Source: Microbacterium sp. Leaf288 (GTDB taxonomy: Bacteria > Actinomycetota > Actinomycetes > Actinomycetales > Microbacteriaceae). From it: DNA of 64,000 bases. The notes under the pieces were generated by a model, which was not told where the DNA came from, did not search any database, and was given only the letters and a program-made list of their open reading frames with translations. Made by a program: the position numbers and the translations under genes. The stretch is from contig NZ_LMNI01000001.1 of NCBI RefSeq assembly GCF_001422925.1, positions 428,087 to 492,086 on the forward strand, given 5' to 3'. Numbering within the stretch: position 1 is the first letter of the stretch; the number at the start of each line of letters is the position of its first letter. Shown here piece after piece: positions 40,332-48,481 of this stretch.

Positions 40332-40820
40332 TCACGCGCCGTCGCGGATGTCGCGCGCGAACCCCTCGGCGTGCGCGCGGAGCGCCTCGATGCGCCGCCG
40401 GCGCGCGGCCATCACATCGAAGCCGAGGTACGCCGGCGGCATCGGGCGCCGCGCGTTGACCGAGCACTCGAACTTCTCGCACAGCAGGGTGCCGACGGTG
40501 TCGCCGTTGCGACCGGCCTTGCCGGCCCGCTTCGCGCCGAAGAGCACGACGTCGTTCGGCAGCGTGACGTCCTCGCACCAGGAGCACTGCGCGCGGGTGC
40601 GCGTGCGCTGTTCGGTCTGGCGCAGCAGGATGCCGACGGCCTCGCCGTCGACCGGCACCACGATGAAGCCGGCGAGCGGCTGCTTCGGGTCGCGCCAACC
40701 GAAGTAGTCGAGTCCGTCCCAGTCCACCTGGGCGAGGTCGGGAACGATGAGGGAGTTGCGCTCGCGCAGCGAGGCGTTGACGAAGGACGCGCGGATGTCC
40801 TTCTCGGTGAATGCGTGCAT
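40332..40820 (-). CDS. FBP (FusB-like) zinc-binding domain protein
   Basis: A 162-aa protein. The N-terminus FTEKDIRASFVNASLRERNSL and the later segment WDGLDYFGWRDPK match the actinobacterial FBP family. Two cysteine pairs, CSWC and C-x4-C in LCEKFECS, form a treble-clef-type zinc finger as in FusB proteins. FusB proteins bind elongation factor G and help release it from stalled or fusidic-acid-locked ribosomes; whether this member does so is inference. The frame is also open from ATG 40835, but ATG 40820 has AAGGA just upstream and gives the usual family start. The 3' end faces the composite palindrome. Confidence 0.75.
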   Translation of the reverse strand: MHAFTEKDIRASFVNASLRERNSLIVPDLAQVDWDGLDYFGWRDPKQPLAGFIVVPVDGEAVGILLRQTEQRTRTRAQCSWCEDVTLPNDVVLFGAKRAGKAGRNGDTVGTLLCEKFECSVNARRPMPPAYLGFDVMAARRRRIEALRAHAEGFARDIRDGA

Positions 40821-40948
40821 GATTCCTTGATTCACGGAAGAGATCGCCGAAGCGGCGACGAAAGGATGCTGCGGGCCGGCGGCGCGCAGATGATGCGGGC
40901 TGCACCACCCGAGGTCAGGGACCCCGGCGGCGCGCGCGGCTACCTCCG

Positions 40949-40969
40949 CTCGGCGCGTGGAGCGCCGAG
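40949..40969 (-). terminator. Hairpin downstream of the membrane protein gene
   Basis: CTCGGCGC (40949-40956) and GCGCCGAG (40962-40969) form a perfect 8-bp stem with a GTGGA loop. It lies about 85 bp beyond the stop codon of the minus-strand gene that ends at 41055. No U-tract is present. The rest of the 40,821-41,054 gap shows nothing else clear. Confidence 0.4.
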
Positions 40970-41054
40970 TACCCCCTCACGCCCGCCGGGCGTCGTGAAC
41001 GTCGAATGCACGCCCGACAGCATACGCTCGCCGGCCTGCGCGTCGGCCTCGCGT

Positions 41055-42260
41055 TCAGCGGAGGAAGGCGGGCCCGATCTGGGTCAGGATCCAGAACAGC
41101 ACCATCACGCCGCCGACGACGATCGGCACCCACGGCACGCCGCGCTGGAGGCGACGGCCCGCCGGGGCGACGCCCGGCGGCGGGCGCAGCGCGTCGAGGG
41201 GCGGAGTGAACGGGACGGATGCTGCGCCTCGCTGCCCTGCGCCCGCCCCGGCCGCCGCGGAGCCGAGGGGGGCAGCATCCGTCATCGCCGCAGCCGCAGC
41301 CGCGGCCAGTCGTTCGTCGCGCCACCGCGCCCACTGCGCGAACTTGTCGAGCAGGGCTCCGACGACGGAGAAGAGCCACGCCCAGGTCTGCGGGTCGAGC
41401 GTGGAGAAGTCGCGCTTGGCGTAGAGGAACAGCCAGTCGTCGACGATCTCGACGTCGAGCGCAGCGGCGTTGTCGATGAAACGCGCCATGATGTCGGGCG
41501 TGAAGAGGTAGAGCGCGTCGCGCTCGTAGTCGGCGGGGCAGTACAGCGAGAAGTACTTGTCGAAGTCGCCCTCGAGGCTGAGGCGCTGATCCTTGTCGAA
41601 CGTGAGCGGCAGGTTCGAGCCGAACAGGCCGTTGTTGCTCGTCGCGTCGAGCACGATGTGCGGGAGGGGCGTGTCGAGCTTCACCGCGACGTAGCCCCAG
41701 TGATGCGTCTGCCGGTTCTTGCCCGAGCCGGTCGTGTAGCGGTAGTTCGCGAACTCCACGAAGCGCGGACGATCGCCGCGCACGAGATCGCTCGACAGGC
41801 GGCCGCTGCCGAGCGAGAAGATCATGCCCGGCAGTCCCGGACCGTCCACCCGCGGCTCGTAGTGCATCCCGTTCGCGCGCGCGAAGCGGTCGAGGCGGTA
41901 CATGCGGTCGCTGCTGCTGCGCGCACCTCGCACGAAGAGGGTGATCCCCACCGCGACGATGATGCCGATGACGACGAGCGGCAGGAAGCCGAACAGGACG
42001 GCGAGTCCCCCACCGTCGGCGCCGGAGGTCGTGACGCTCACGATGCTCGTGACGAGGGTGATCGCGACGGAGCCGAACAGCACGACGACCACGAAGACGA
42101 TGACGACGATCACGAGCACGCCGAAGACGGGGGAGCCAGTGACGCGGCCCGTCCGGCGCAGCTCCTGCACGAACGCGCGCGCGGCGCCTGGTGCCACGGG
42201 CTCGACCAGCGGGCGCGCGTCGAACGGGTAGGAGCTCTGCCCGGCGGGAGGAACACTCAC
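41055..42260 (-). CDS. Membrane protein of unknown function
   Basis: A 401-aa protein I do not recognise beyond being common in Microbacteriaceae. A Pro-rich cytoplasmic start (about 1-40) precedes two strong membrane helices (about 46-72, VLVIVVIVFVVVVLFGSV, and about 88-110). A cytoplasmic domain of about 230 residues with many aromatic residues follows (HWGYVAVKLDTPLPHIVLDA, then DYERDALYLFTPDIMARF). The protein continues with an Ala-rich linker and ends in a single helix near the C-terminus (WVPIVVGGVMVLFWILTQIG). The middle part resembles DUF3137-like domains, but weakly. The ATG at 42260 lies 6 nt after a TAGCGT -10, which points to a leaderless transcript. It is divergent from an acyl-CoA dehydrogenase gene. 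Confidence 0.75.
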   Translation of the reverse strand: MSVPPAGQSSYPFDARPLVEPVAPGAARAFVQELRRTGRVTGSPVFGVLVIVVIVFVVVVLFGSVAITLVTSIVSVTTSGADGGGLAVLFGFLPLVVIGIIVAVGITLFVRGARSSSDRMYRLDRFARANGMHYEPRVDGPGLPGMIFSLGSGRLSSDLVRGDRPRFVEFANYRYTTGSGKNRQTHHWGYVAVKLDTPLPHIVLDATSNNGLFGSNLPLTFDKDQRLSLEGDFDKYFSLYCPADYERDALYLFTPDIMARFIDNAAALDVEIVDDWLFLYAKRDFSTLDPQTWAWLFSVVGALLDKFAQWARWRDERLAAAAAAAMTDAAPLGSAAAGAGAGQRGAASVPFTPPLDALRPPPGVAPAGRRLQRGVPWVPIVVGGVMVLFWILTQIGPAFLR

Positions 42261-42266
42261 CCGACC

Positions 42267-42302
42267 ACGCTACCCGCGCCGGTTCTGCCCGCGCCGGTTC
42301 TG
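42267..42302 (-). promoter_or_regulatory. Leaderless -10 with an upstream 15-bp tandem repeat
   Basis: On the minus strand, TAGCGT (42272-42267) lies 6 nt before the ATG at 42260, right for a leaderless message. Immediately upstream, CCCGCGCCGGTTCTG is repeated twice in tandem without mismatch (42273-42287 and 42288-42302), filling the spacer and -35 region. The copies could be binding sites, or a recent slippage duplication. Confidence 0.4.
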
Positions 42303-42382
42303 CGCGTGGCGGGCGATTGCGGGCATGATCGAGTGGTGTCGGCGCGAGCGCGCGTCCGATGGATTCTGCGCGAGGAGGCGCC

Positions 42383-43582
42383 GTGACCGATGCCCGCCGT
42401 GACCCCGACGATCTCGCCGCGCTGCGCGAGGCATCCGATGTCCTCGGCCTCGAAGCGCAGCTGAGCCCCGACGAGCGGGCGATCCGCGACCGCGTGCGCG
42501 CGTTCGTCGACGCAGAGCTGCGCCCGCACATCGCGGACTGGTTCGACCGGGCGCACTTCCCCGTCGAGCTGGCACCTGCGCTCGGACGCCTCGGAGTGCT
42601 CGGGATGGAGCTGGACGGGTACGGATGCCCCGGCCGCAGCGCCGTCGAGTACGGTCTGGCCGCGCTCGAGCTCGAGGCCGGCGACTCCGGCATCCGCACG
42701 TTCGTCTCGGTGCAGGGCTCGCTCGCGATGGGCTCGATCCACCGCTGGGGCAGCGAGGAGCAGAAGCAGCAGTGGCTGCCGCGCATGGCCGCGGGCGAGG
42801 TGATCGGCGCGTTCGGGCTCACGGAGCCGGGCGCCGGGTCCGACCCGTCGAGCATGACGACATTCGCCCGCCGCGATGGTGATGACTGGGTGATCACGGG
42901 CGCGAAGCGCTGGATCGGCCTCGCGTCGCTCGCGCAGCTCGCGGTGGTGTGGGCGCAGACCGACGACGGCGTCCGCGGTTTCATCGTGCCCACCGATGCG
43001 CCCGGTTTCGGAATCACCGTCCTCGAGCCCAAGGGCTCGATGCGGGCGTCGGTGCAGACGGCGCTGCACTTCGACGGGGTGAGAGTGCCGGCATCCGCTC
43101 TCCTTCCCGGAGCCCGAGGACTGCGCGGACCGTTGTCGGCCCTGAACGACGCGCGGTACGGGATCGTCTGGGGCGCGCTCGGCGCCGGGCGCGACAGCTA
43201 CGAGGCGGCGCTGCGCCACGCGCTGCGGCGCGAGCAGTTCGGCAGGCCGATCGCGGGATTCCAGCTCACGCAGCGCAAGCTCGTCGACATGGTCGTCGAG
43301 CTGCAGAAGGGCGCCCTCCTGGCGCTGCAGATCGGGCGCGCGAAGGATGCCGGAACCCTGACGCCCACCCAGATCTCGCTGGGCAAGCTCAACAACGTGC
43401 GCGAGGCGATCGAGATCGCGCGCGAAGCCCGCACGATCCTGGGCGGCGATGGCGTGCTGCTCGAGAACTCGCCGATCCGGCACGCGGCGAACCTCGAGTC
43501 GGTGCGCACGTATGAGGGCACGGACGAGGTGCACACCCTGATCCTCGGCCAGCACCTGACCGGGCTCGGCGCGTTCCGATGA
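42383..43582 (+). CDS. gcdH: Acyl-CoA dehydrogenase, probably glutaryl-CoA dehydrogenase
   Basis: A 399-aa FAD-dependent dehydrogenase that oxidises acyl-CoA to enoyl-CoA. Landmarks are FGLTEPGAGSDPSSMTTFAR (flavin and substrate site), VITGAKRWIGLASLA, and RTYEGTDEVHTLILGQHLTG near the C-terminus with catalytic base E378. The YEGT motif followed by HxLILGxxLTG is the glutaryl-CoA dehydrogenase pattern, which oxidises and decarboxylates glutaryl-CoA to crotonyl-CoA in lysine and tryptophan degradation. GTG 42383 is chosen because GAGGAGG lies 4 nt upstream; the frame is also open from ATG 42359. Its stop overlaps the start of a CoA-transferase gene (ATGA), so the two are translationally coupled. 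Confidence 0.85.
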   Translation: MTDARRDPDDLAALREASDVLGLEAQLSPDERAIRDRVRAFVDAELRPHIADWFDRAHFPVELAPALGRLGVLGMELDGYGCPGRSAVEYGLAALELEAGDSGIRTFVSVQGSLAMGSIHRWGSEEQKQQWLPRMAAGEVIGAFGLTEPGAGSDPSSMTTFARRDGDDWVITGAKRWIGLASLAQLAVVWAQTDDGVRGFIVPTDAPGFGITVLEPKGSMRASVQTALHFDGVRVPASALLPGARGLRGPLSALNDARYGIVWGALGAGRDSYEAALRHALRREQFGRPIAGFQLTQRKLVDMVVELQKGALLALQIGRAKDAGTLTPTQISLGKLNNVREAIEIAREARTILGGDGVLLENSPIRHAANLESVRTYEGTDEVHTLILGQHLTGLGAFR

Positions 43583-44748
43583 CCGCGCCTCGACAGGCTC
43601 GGCAACCGGAGCAGGCCACCGGCCCGCTCGCCGGCCTCCTCGTCGCGGACTTCTCCCGCGTGCTCGCGGGGCCGTACTGCACCATGCTGCTGGCCGACCT
43701 GGGCGCCACGGTCGTCAAGGTCGAGGGCCCGGCGGGCGACGAGACGCGGCACTGGATGCCGCCGTCGCGCGACGGCGAGGCCACCTACTATCTGTCGATC
43801 AACCGCGGCAAGCGCGCCATCACGCTCGACCTCGACGACGCCGAAGACCTCGCCGTCGCCCGCGCACTCGCCCACCGCGCCGATGTGGTGATCGCGAACT
43901 TCAAGCCCGGCGGACTCACGCGCTTCGGCCTCGACTACAACGCCGTGCACAGCGCGAACCCTCGCGCCGTGTACGTCTCGATCACCGGCTTCGGCGCCGA
44001 CTCGGCCCTTCCCGGCTACGACGTGCTCGGCCAGGCGCTCTCGGGACTCATGAGCGTCACCGGGGCGCCCGACGGCGAGCCGACGAAGACCGGGGTCGCG
44101 ATCGTCGACGTCGTGACCGGCCTCCACGCGGGTCTCGGCGCGCTCGCCGCGCTCCGGCACCGCGATGCCACCGGCGAGGGGCAGCACGTCGAGGTCAATC
44201 TCCTGTCGTCGGCACTGTCGGCGCTCGTCAACCAGTCGGGTGCGTACGCCGTCGCCGGCGTGGTGCCCGAGCGGCTCGGCAACGACCATCCGAGCGTGTA
44301 CCCGTACGGCCCGTTCCCGACGGCCGACGGCGAGCTCGTCCTCGCGGTCGGCAACGACGGCCAGTTCCAGCGGCTCTGCCTGGTGCTCGAGATCCCGGAT
44401 GCCGCGACCGACCCCCGCTTCCTCCGCAACGCCGATCGCAGCACGGGTCGCGAGGCGCTGCGCCCGTTGCTCGAGCGGGCGCTCGCCGCGCATCCGGCGA
44501 CGGAATGGGAGGCCCGGCTCACGGCGGCAGGGGTCCCCTGTGCCCCGATCCTCGCGATGGACGCCGCCTTCGCACGCGCCCGGGCGCTCGGCCTCGACCC
44601 CGTCGCCCACGCCGGCGCGCAGCGCGTGCCGGGGGTGCGGCATCCGATCTCCTTCTCCGCCACGCCGCCCGCGTACCCGCTCGCGCCGCCCGCGGCCGAC
44701 GCCGACCGGGCCTGGGTTCGGCGTCTGCTCGACGATCCGGTACCATAG
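43579..44748 (+). CDS. CaiB/BaiF family CoA-transferase (possible succinyl-CoA:glutarate CoA-transferase)
   Basis: A 389-aa class III CoA-transferase. It has the family opening [31 protein letters not shown] and [13 protein letters not shown]. In [21 protein letters not shown]148 is the probable catalytic aspartate. [13 protein letters not shown] and the NDGQFQRLC segment follow. Enzymes of this class move CoA between carboxylic acids. Because the gene overlaps a glutaryl-CoA-dehydrogenase-like gene by 4 bp, the likely role is to activate glutarate with succinyl-CoA, as human SUGCT does. The substrate is inferred from context. The stop codon overlaps the -10 element of the ribosomal-protein operon that follows. 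Confidence 0.85.
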   Translation: MTAPRQARQPEQATGPLAGLLVADFSRVLAGPYCTMLLADLGATVVKVEGPAGDETRHWMPPSRDGEATYYLSINRGKRAITLDLDDAEDLAVARALAHRADVVIANFKPGGLTRFGLDYNAVHSANPRAVYVSITGFGADSALPGYDVLGQALSGLMSVTGAPDGEPTKTGVAIVDVVTGLHAGLGALAALRHRDATGEGQHVEVNLLSSALSALVNQSGAYAVAGVVPERLGNDHPSVYPYGPFPTADGELVLAVGNDGQFQRLCLVLEIPDAATDPRFLRNADRSTGREALRPLLERALAAHPATEWEARLTAAGVPCAPILAMDAAFARARALGLDPVAHAGAQRVPGVRHPISFSATPPAYPLAPPAADADRAWVRRLLDDPVP

Positions 44749-44858
44749 GAGGGTTGTCCGCACGCGCAACCATGCGCGGCGAGTCGGACGACGTGCTACA
44801 CACCCTCCTGCTGCCGGGAAATGCCCGACAGCCGTTCTAGTCCGAAGGAGGTGGGTTA
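44741..44858 (+). promoter_or_regulatory. rpsF operon promoter and structured leader RNA
   Basis: TACCAT (44741-44746) is a good -10 and overlaps the upstream stop codon. A leader of about 105 nt follows. It can fold into a nested three-part stem: AGGAGGGT (44747-44754) pairs with ACCCTCCT (44802-44809), GTCCG (44756-44760) with CGGAC (44785-44789), and CGCGCA (44763-44768) with TGCGCG (44773-44778) around an ACCA loop. rpsF leaders in many bacteria bind the S6:S18 complex for autoregulation, so this may be the local equivalent. The ribosome-binding site GAAGGAGG (44844-44851) lies outside the stem. Confidence 0.55.
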
Positions 44859-45227
44859 GTGACGCACCAGTACGAGCTCATGGTCATCTTGAACCCCGAG
44901 ATCGACGAGCGCCAGGTCGGCGCCAACCTCGACAAGTTCCTGAAGGTCATCACGACCGACGGCGGCACCATCGAGAACATCGACATCTGGGGCAAGCGCC
45001 GTCTTGCCTACGAGATCCAGAAGAAGAACGAGGGCATCTACGCCGTCGTCAACTTCACCGCCACGGCTGCGACCACGCAGGAGCTCGACCGCCAGCTCAA
45101 CCTGAGCGAGCAGATCATGCGCACCAAGGTCCTGCGCGCCGAGGAAGCGATCGCCATGATCGCCTCGGAGAAGCAGCGTGCCGACGAGCGCGCCGCCCGC
45201 AAGACCGCCAAGGCTGCGAAGGCGTAA
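44859..45227 (+). CDS. rpsF: 30S ribosomal protein bS6
   Basis: A 122-aa small-subunit protein of the central platform that pairs with bS18 on 16S rRNA. It begins [20 protein letters not shown] and contains [24 protein letters not shown], the ferredoxin-like fold core typical of bS6. An Ala/Lys/Arg-rich C-terminal tail ([13 protein letters not shown]) extends it beyond the minimal length of about 100 aa, as in other actinobacteria. The GTG start has GAAGGAGG 7 nt upstream, a near-perfect ribosome-binding site. It is the first gene of rpsF-ssb-rpsR-rplI; ssb begins 5 bp after its stop. Confidence 0.98.
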   Translation: MTHQYELMVILNPEIDERQVGANLDKFLKVITTDGGTIENIDIWGKRRLAYEIQKKNEGIYAVVNFTATAATTQELDRQLNLSEQIMRTKVLRAEEAIAMIASEKQRADERAARKTAKAAKA

Positions 45228-45232
45228 GGACG

Positions 45233-45760
45233 ATGGCCGGCGAGACGATCATCACCGTCGTGGGCAACCTCACGGCTGATCCCGAACTGCGGTACACGCA
45301 GAACGGTCTCCCCGTCGCGAACTTCACGATCGCGTCGACGCCTCGCAACTTCGACCGTCAGGCGAACGAGTGGAAGGACGGCGAAGCGCTGTTCCTCCGC
45401 GCGAGCGTGTGGCGCGAGTTCGCCGAGCACGTGGCCGGCTCGCTGACGAAGGGCATGCGGGTCATCGCGACCGGCCGCCTCAAGCAGCGCAGCTACCAGG
45501 ACCGCGAGGGCAACAACCGCACCGCGATCGAGCTCGAGGTCGATGAGATCGGCCCGTCGCTGCGCTACGCGACCGCACAGGTCACCCGCGCCGCGGGCGG
45601 CTCCGGCGGTGGCGGCGGCAACTTCGGCGGCGGCGGTCAGTCGCGTCCGCAGGTCGCCGACGAGCCGTGGTCGACGCCCGGTTCGCAGAACGCCGGCGGC
45701 GCCGGTGGCGGCGACGCGTGGGCTGCCCCGGGCGCCTACGGCGACGACACCCCGTTCTGA
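45233..45760 (+). CDS. ssb: Single-stranded DNA-binding protein
   Basis: A 175-aa protein. Residues 1-115 are the OB fold ([20 protein letters not shown], then [30 protein letters not shown]) that binds single-stranded DNA as a tetramer. A flexible Gly/Ser/Gln-rich linker of about 50 residues follows. The end is DDTPF, the acidic tip that recruits replication and repair proteins. The ATG at 45233 lies just after AAGGA (45226-45230), which overlaps the rpsF stop, so translation is coupled. A perfect 11-bp hairpin lies between this gene and rpsR. Confidence 0.97.
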   Translation: MAGETIITVVGNLTADPELRYTQNGLPVANFTIASTPRNFDRQANEWKDGEALFLRASVWREFAEHVAGSLTKGMRVIATGRLKQRSYQDREGNNRTAIELEVDEIGPSLRYATAQVTRAAGGSGGGGGNFGGGGQSRPQVADEPWSTPGSQNAGGAGGGDAWAAPGAYGDDTPF

Positions 45761-45784
45761 TCGGTCAGATCTCACAACAGGTTC

Positions 45785-45809
45785 CGGATGCCTCGTGACG
45801 AGGCATCCG
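45785..45809 (+). other. Intercistronic hairpin between ssb and rpsR
   Basis: CGGATGCCTCG (45785-45795) and CGAGGCATCCG (45799-45809) form a perfect 11-bp stem with a TGA loop. It lies in the 74-nt gap inside the operon and ends about 25 nt before the rpsR start. It may be a partial terminator, a processing site, or an mRNA end-protector that sets ssb and rpsR levels apart. Confidence 0.65.
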
Positions 45810-45834
45810 ATCAGCAAAACGTAAAGGAAACACC

Positions 45835-46089
45835 ATGGCTGGAAAGGCAACCGGCGACCGCCGGAAGCCGCGGAAGGGCGCGAAGAACGCGGCCCCCGCG
45901 AAGGCGATCCGTGTCGGTCTCATCGACTACAAGGACGTCGCGACGCTTCGCAAGTTCATCTCGGAGCGCGGGAAGATCCGCGCCCGTCGTATCACCGGTG
46001 TCTCGGTGCAGGAGCAGCGTCTGATCGCCAAGGCGATCAAGAACGCGCGCGAAATGGCGCTCCTGCCTTACGCCGGCGCTGGCCGCTAA
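45835..46089 (+). CDS. rpsR: 30S ribosomal protein bS18 (cysteine-free form)
   Basis: An 84-aa small-subunit protein that partners bS6. The core [32 protein letters not shown] is standard. The N-terminal region reads [15 protein letters not shown] where many bS18 proteins carry zinc-binding cysteines, and the whole protein has no cysteine. It is thus the zinc-independent form, yet it sits in the main rpsF operon. The ATG follows AAAGGA by 7 nt. It is followed by rplI, whose ribosome-binding site AAGGAG overlaps the rpsR stop codon. Confidence 0.97.
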   Translation: MAGKATGDRRKPRKGAKNAAPAKAIRVGLIDYKDVATLRKFISERGKIRARRITGVSVQEQRLIAKAIKNAREMALLPYAGAGR

Positions 46090-46100
46090 GGAGTACCCAC

Positions 46101-46553
46101 ATGGCAAAGCTCATTCTCACGAACGAGGTCGCCGGGCTCGGTAGCGCCGGTGACGTGGTCGAGGTCAAGAACGGGTTCGCCCGCAACTACCTCATCCCCC
46201 AGGGCTTCGCGGTCGCGTGGACCCGCGGTGGCGAGAAGCAGGTGGCGTCGATCCGCGCCGCCCGCGAGGCGCGCGCGATCCACGACCACGAAGAGGCCGT
46301 GGCCCTGAAGAACAACCTCGAGACCAACAAGGTCCGCCTGGCCGTCAAGGCCGGCGCCGAGGGTCGCCTGTTCGGTGCGGTCAAGACCGTCGACGTCGCG
46401 GAGGCCGTCAAGGCCGCCGGTCTCGGCGAGCTCGACAAGCGCAAGATCCACATCACCTCCCCGATCAAGTCGGTGGGCGAGCACGAGGCGACCGTTCGCC
46501 TGCGCGACGACCTCACCGCCGTGATCACCCTGCAGGTGGTCGCCGCCAAGTAA
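46101..46553 (+). CDS. rplI: 50S ribosomal protein bL9
   Basis: A 150-aa large-subunit protein. The N-terminal domain is clear: [36 protein letters not shown] long connecting helix follows ([20 protein letters not shown]), then the C-terminal domain ([21 protein letters not shown]). It is the last gene of the ribosomal-protein operon and is followed 14 bp after its stop by a strong terminator hairpin. The ATG has AAGGAG 7 nt upstream, overlapping the rpsR stop, so the two genes are translationally coupled. Confidence 0.98.
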   Translation: MAKLILTNEVAGLGSAGDVVEVKNGFARNYLIPQGFAVAWTRGGEKQVASIRAAREARAIHDHEEAVALKNNLETNKVRLAVKAGAEGRLFGAVKTVDVAEAVKAAGLGELDKRKIHITSPIKSVGEHEATVRLRDDLTAVITLQVVAAK

Positions 46554-46567
46554 TTCCTGGCGCACGA

Positions 46568-46603
46568 ACGGATGCCGCAGACCTTCGGGTCTGCGGCATC
46601 CGT
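46568..46603. terminator. Bidirectional UUCG-capped terminator
   Basis: ACGGATGCCGCAGACC (46568-46583) and GGTCTGCGGCATCCGT (46588-46603) form a perfect 16-bp stem closed by a TTCG tetraloop, one of the most stable RNA hairpins. It lies between the convergent rplI and response-regulator genes and should end both transcripts. There is no U-tract on either side. Confidence 0.85.
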
Positions 46604-46614
46604 CGTCTCCGGGG

Positions 46615-47220
46615 TCAGAGCCAGCCGTTCTCCTGGGCGAGACGGGCCGCGTCGGCGCGGTTTCGGCCGCCGGTCTTGCCGATGGCGCTGGACAGGTGAT
46701 TGCGCACGGTGCCCTCCGACAGGTGGAGCATGCGGGCGATGTCGGCGATGGAGCCGCCGGTCTGCGCCGCCGACAGTACGTCGGTCTCTCGCTCGGTCAG
46801 CGGTGAGTCGCCCTGGGCGAGCGAGTCCGCGGCCAGGACGGGATCGACGACCCGCAGCCCCTGGGCGACGCGGCGCACGGCGTCGGCGAGCTGGGCGGCG
46901 GGGGTGTCCTTCACCACGAAGCCGGCGGCTCCCGCCTGCATGGCGCGCTTCAGGTAGCCGGGCCGGCCGAACGTCGTCACGATGAGCACGTGGCACCCCG
47001 GCAGCGCGGCGCGCAGGGCGGCGGCCGCTCCGATGCCGTCCAGCCCGGGCATCTCGATATCGAGCATCGCGACGTCGGGGTGCGACGCGAGCGCGGCCGC
47101 GACGACCTCGTCACCGCGGCCGACCTCGGCGACGACCTCGATGTCGGGCTCGAGGCCGAGGAGCGCCGACAGTGCGCCGCGCACGAGCGCCTGGTCGTCG
47201 GCGATGAGCAGGCGGATCAC
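46615..47220 (-). CDS. NarL/LuxR-family response regulator (DesR-like)
   Basis: A 201-aa response regulator. The receiver domain (1-120) has the acidic pair D8/D9, the phospho-acceptor D54 in MLDIEMPG, and the conserved lysine in FVVKDTPA. The output domain (about 135-200) is a LuxR-type helix-turn-helix: LTERETDVLSAAQTGGSIAD, then LSEGTVRNHLSSAIGKTGGRNR. It starts at a GTG whose bases overlap the stop of the kinase gene (GTGA), so the pair is co-translated. Such DesK/DesR-type systems often control the ABC-2 exporter encoded next to them, here immediately upstream. It ends at the shared terminator with rplI. Confidence 0.93.
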   Translation of the reverse strand: MIRLLIADDQALVRGALSALLGLEPDIEVVAEVGRGDEVVAAALASHPDVAMLDIEMPGLDGIGAAAALRAALPGCHVLIVTTFGRPGYLKRAMQAGAAGFVVKDTPAAQLADAVRRVAQGLRVVDPVLAADSLAQGDSPLTERETDVLSAAQTGGSIADIARMLHLSEGTVRNHLSSAIGKTGGRNRADAARLAQENGWL

Positions 47221-48395
47221 AGCGTCACCCGCAGGCTGAAGCCGCCCAGGTCGCTGCGCCCGATCACGAGGCGCCCGCCGGAGGCCTCGACGCGCTCGCG
47301 CAGGCCGGCCAGTCCGGTCGACGTCGTCGTCGAGTCCGTCGGGCCCCTTCCGTCGTCGGCCACCTCCACCTCATGTCCGGCGAGCGTCACGCGGCAGACC
47401 GTCGCACCGGAGTGCCGGACGACGTTGGTGACCCCCTCGCGCACGACCCACCCCGCCAGCTCGCGGCGATGCGGGGGCACAGCATCCGTCGACGACGGCA
47501 GCTCCGCGGCGATGCCCGCAGTGGCCAGCGCGGCCTTGGCCGCTGCGAGCTCGCCGCTCACGTTCACCGACCGTACCCCGGCGACCGTCGCGCGCACGTC
47601 GGCGAGCGCGCCCCGGGCGAGCGACTCCACCTCGGCGATCTCGGCCTTGGCGCGCTGCGGGTCGACGTCCACGAGTCGCCCGGCGAGCTCGGCCTTCACG
47701 GTGACGACGGTGAGCGAGTGGCCGAGGATGTCATGGATGTCGCGGGCCACCCGACCGCGCTCGCGCTCGACCGCCAGCGCCTCGAGCTGCTTCTGCGCGT
47801 GCCGCAGCTGGCTCACCGCCGCAGTCGTGCGGGCGAAGGACGCCAGCATGATCGAGATCGAGACGATGATCGCCGGAACCCAGAGCACGTTCTCGTCCCA
47901 ACCCTCGGTCATGCCGGCCGTCCCGAGGGCGAGCCCTCCGAGTCCGAGGATCGCCGGCCACGTCCACCGCCAGGGGAAGACGCACATGCCGAAGGTGACG
48001 CCGACGTAGGTCCAGGCGGGCGCGATGCCCCAGCCGAGCCACGGGAACAGGCTGAACGACAGGGCGAAGAGCCCGGCGCACACGGTGAGCCGGCCACGGG
48101 TGCGCAGCGTCCACGCGAGAGGAGCGGAAAGAAGGTACGCGGTTGCGAACAAGATGAGCAGGAGCACGCCCGTCGTCGCCGCCGCGGCGGATGCCGACTG
48201 TGCGATCACCTCTTGAGCGAGGCCGATCAGCCAGAGCAGGGATACTCCGGCGCCGATGTACCAGCCCGCGGCCTGCCGCGACCAGAGGGCTCGCGGCAAG
48301 GGGCCGGTCGCCCGGATCGTCGCGTCGGCCCGTCGCACGGGGGTTCCCGGAGGGGGATCGGCATCGAGTCCGTCGCCGCGAGACGTCGCGTGCAT
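47217..48395 (-). CDS. Sensor histidine kinase (HisKA_3, DesK-like)
   Basis: A 392-aa membrane kinase. After about 40 cytoplasmic residues come four to six membrane helices (about 45-190; for example GVLLLILFATAYLLSAPLAW and AIIVSISIMLASFA). A short coiled coil leads to the HisKA_3 dimerisation domain with phospho-acceptor H221 in RDIHDILGHSLTVV. A compact ATPase domain follows, with EGVTNVVRHSGA (N box) and VADDGRG (G box). There is no large extracellular domain, so the signal is probably sensed in the membrane. The start ATG 48395 is supported by length and by the non-family sequence further upstream. It overlaps the response-regulator start by 4 bp. Confidence 0.92.
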   Translation of the reverse strand: MHATSRGDGLDADPPPGTPVRRADATIRATGPLPRALWSRQAAGWYIGAGVSLLWLIGLAQEVIAQSASAAAATTGVLLLILFATAYLLSAPLAWTLRTRGRLTVCAGLFALSFSLFPWLGWGIAPAWTYVGVTFGMCVFPWRWTWPAILGLGGLALGTAGMTEGWDENVLWVPAIIVSISIMLASFARTTAAVSQLRHAQKQLEALAVERERGRVARDIHDILGHSLTVVTVKAELAGRLVDVDPQRAKAEIAEVESLARGALADVRATVAGVRSVNVSGELAAAKAALATAGIAAELPSSTDAVPPHRRELAGWVVREGVTNVVRHSGATVCRVTLAGHEVEVADDGRGPTDSTTTSTGLAGLRERVEASGGRLVIGRSDLGGFSLRVTL

Positions 48396-48431
48396 GGCTC
48401 TCACCCTAGGGGTCGAGGTCGGCGAGCGGCA

Positions 48432-48466
48432 CCGGCCGCGCGAGTGGCGAAGAGTCGCGCGGCCGG
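48432..48466 (-). terminator. Hairpin between exporter and kinase genes
   Basis: CCGGCCGCGCGA (48432-48443) and TCGCGCGGCCGG (48455-48466) form a perfect 12-bp GC-rich stem with an 11-nt loop. It lies just after the permease stop, in the 86-nt gap before the kinase. It could lower read-through from the exporter genes into the two-component genes. Confidence 0.5.
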
Positions 48467-48481
48467 CGCCGCGATCGCCGG

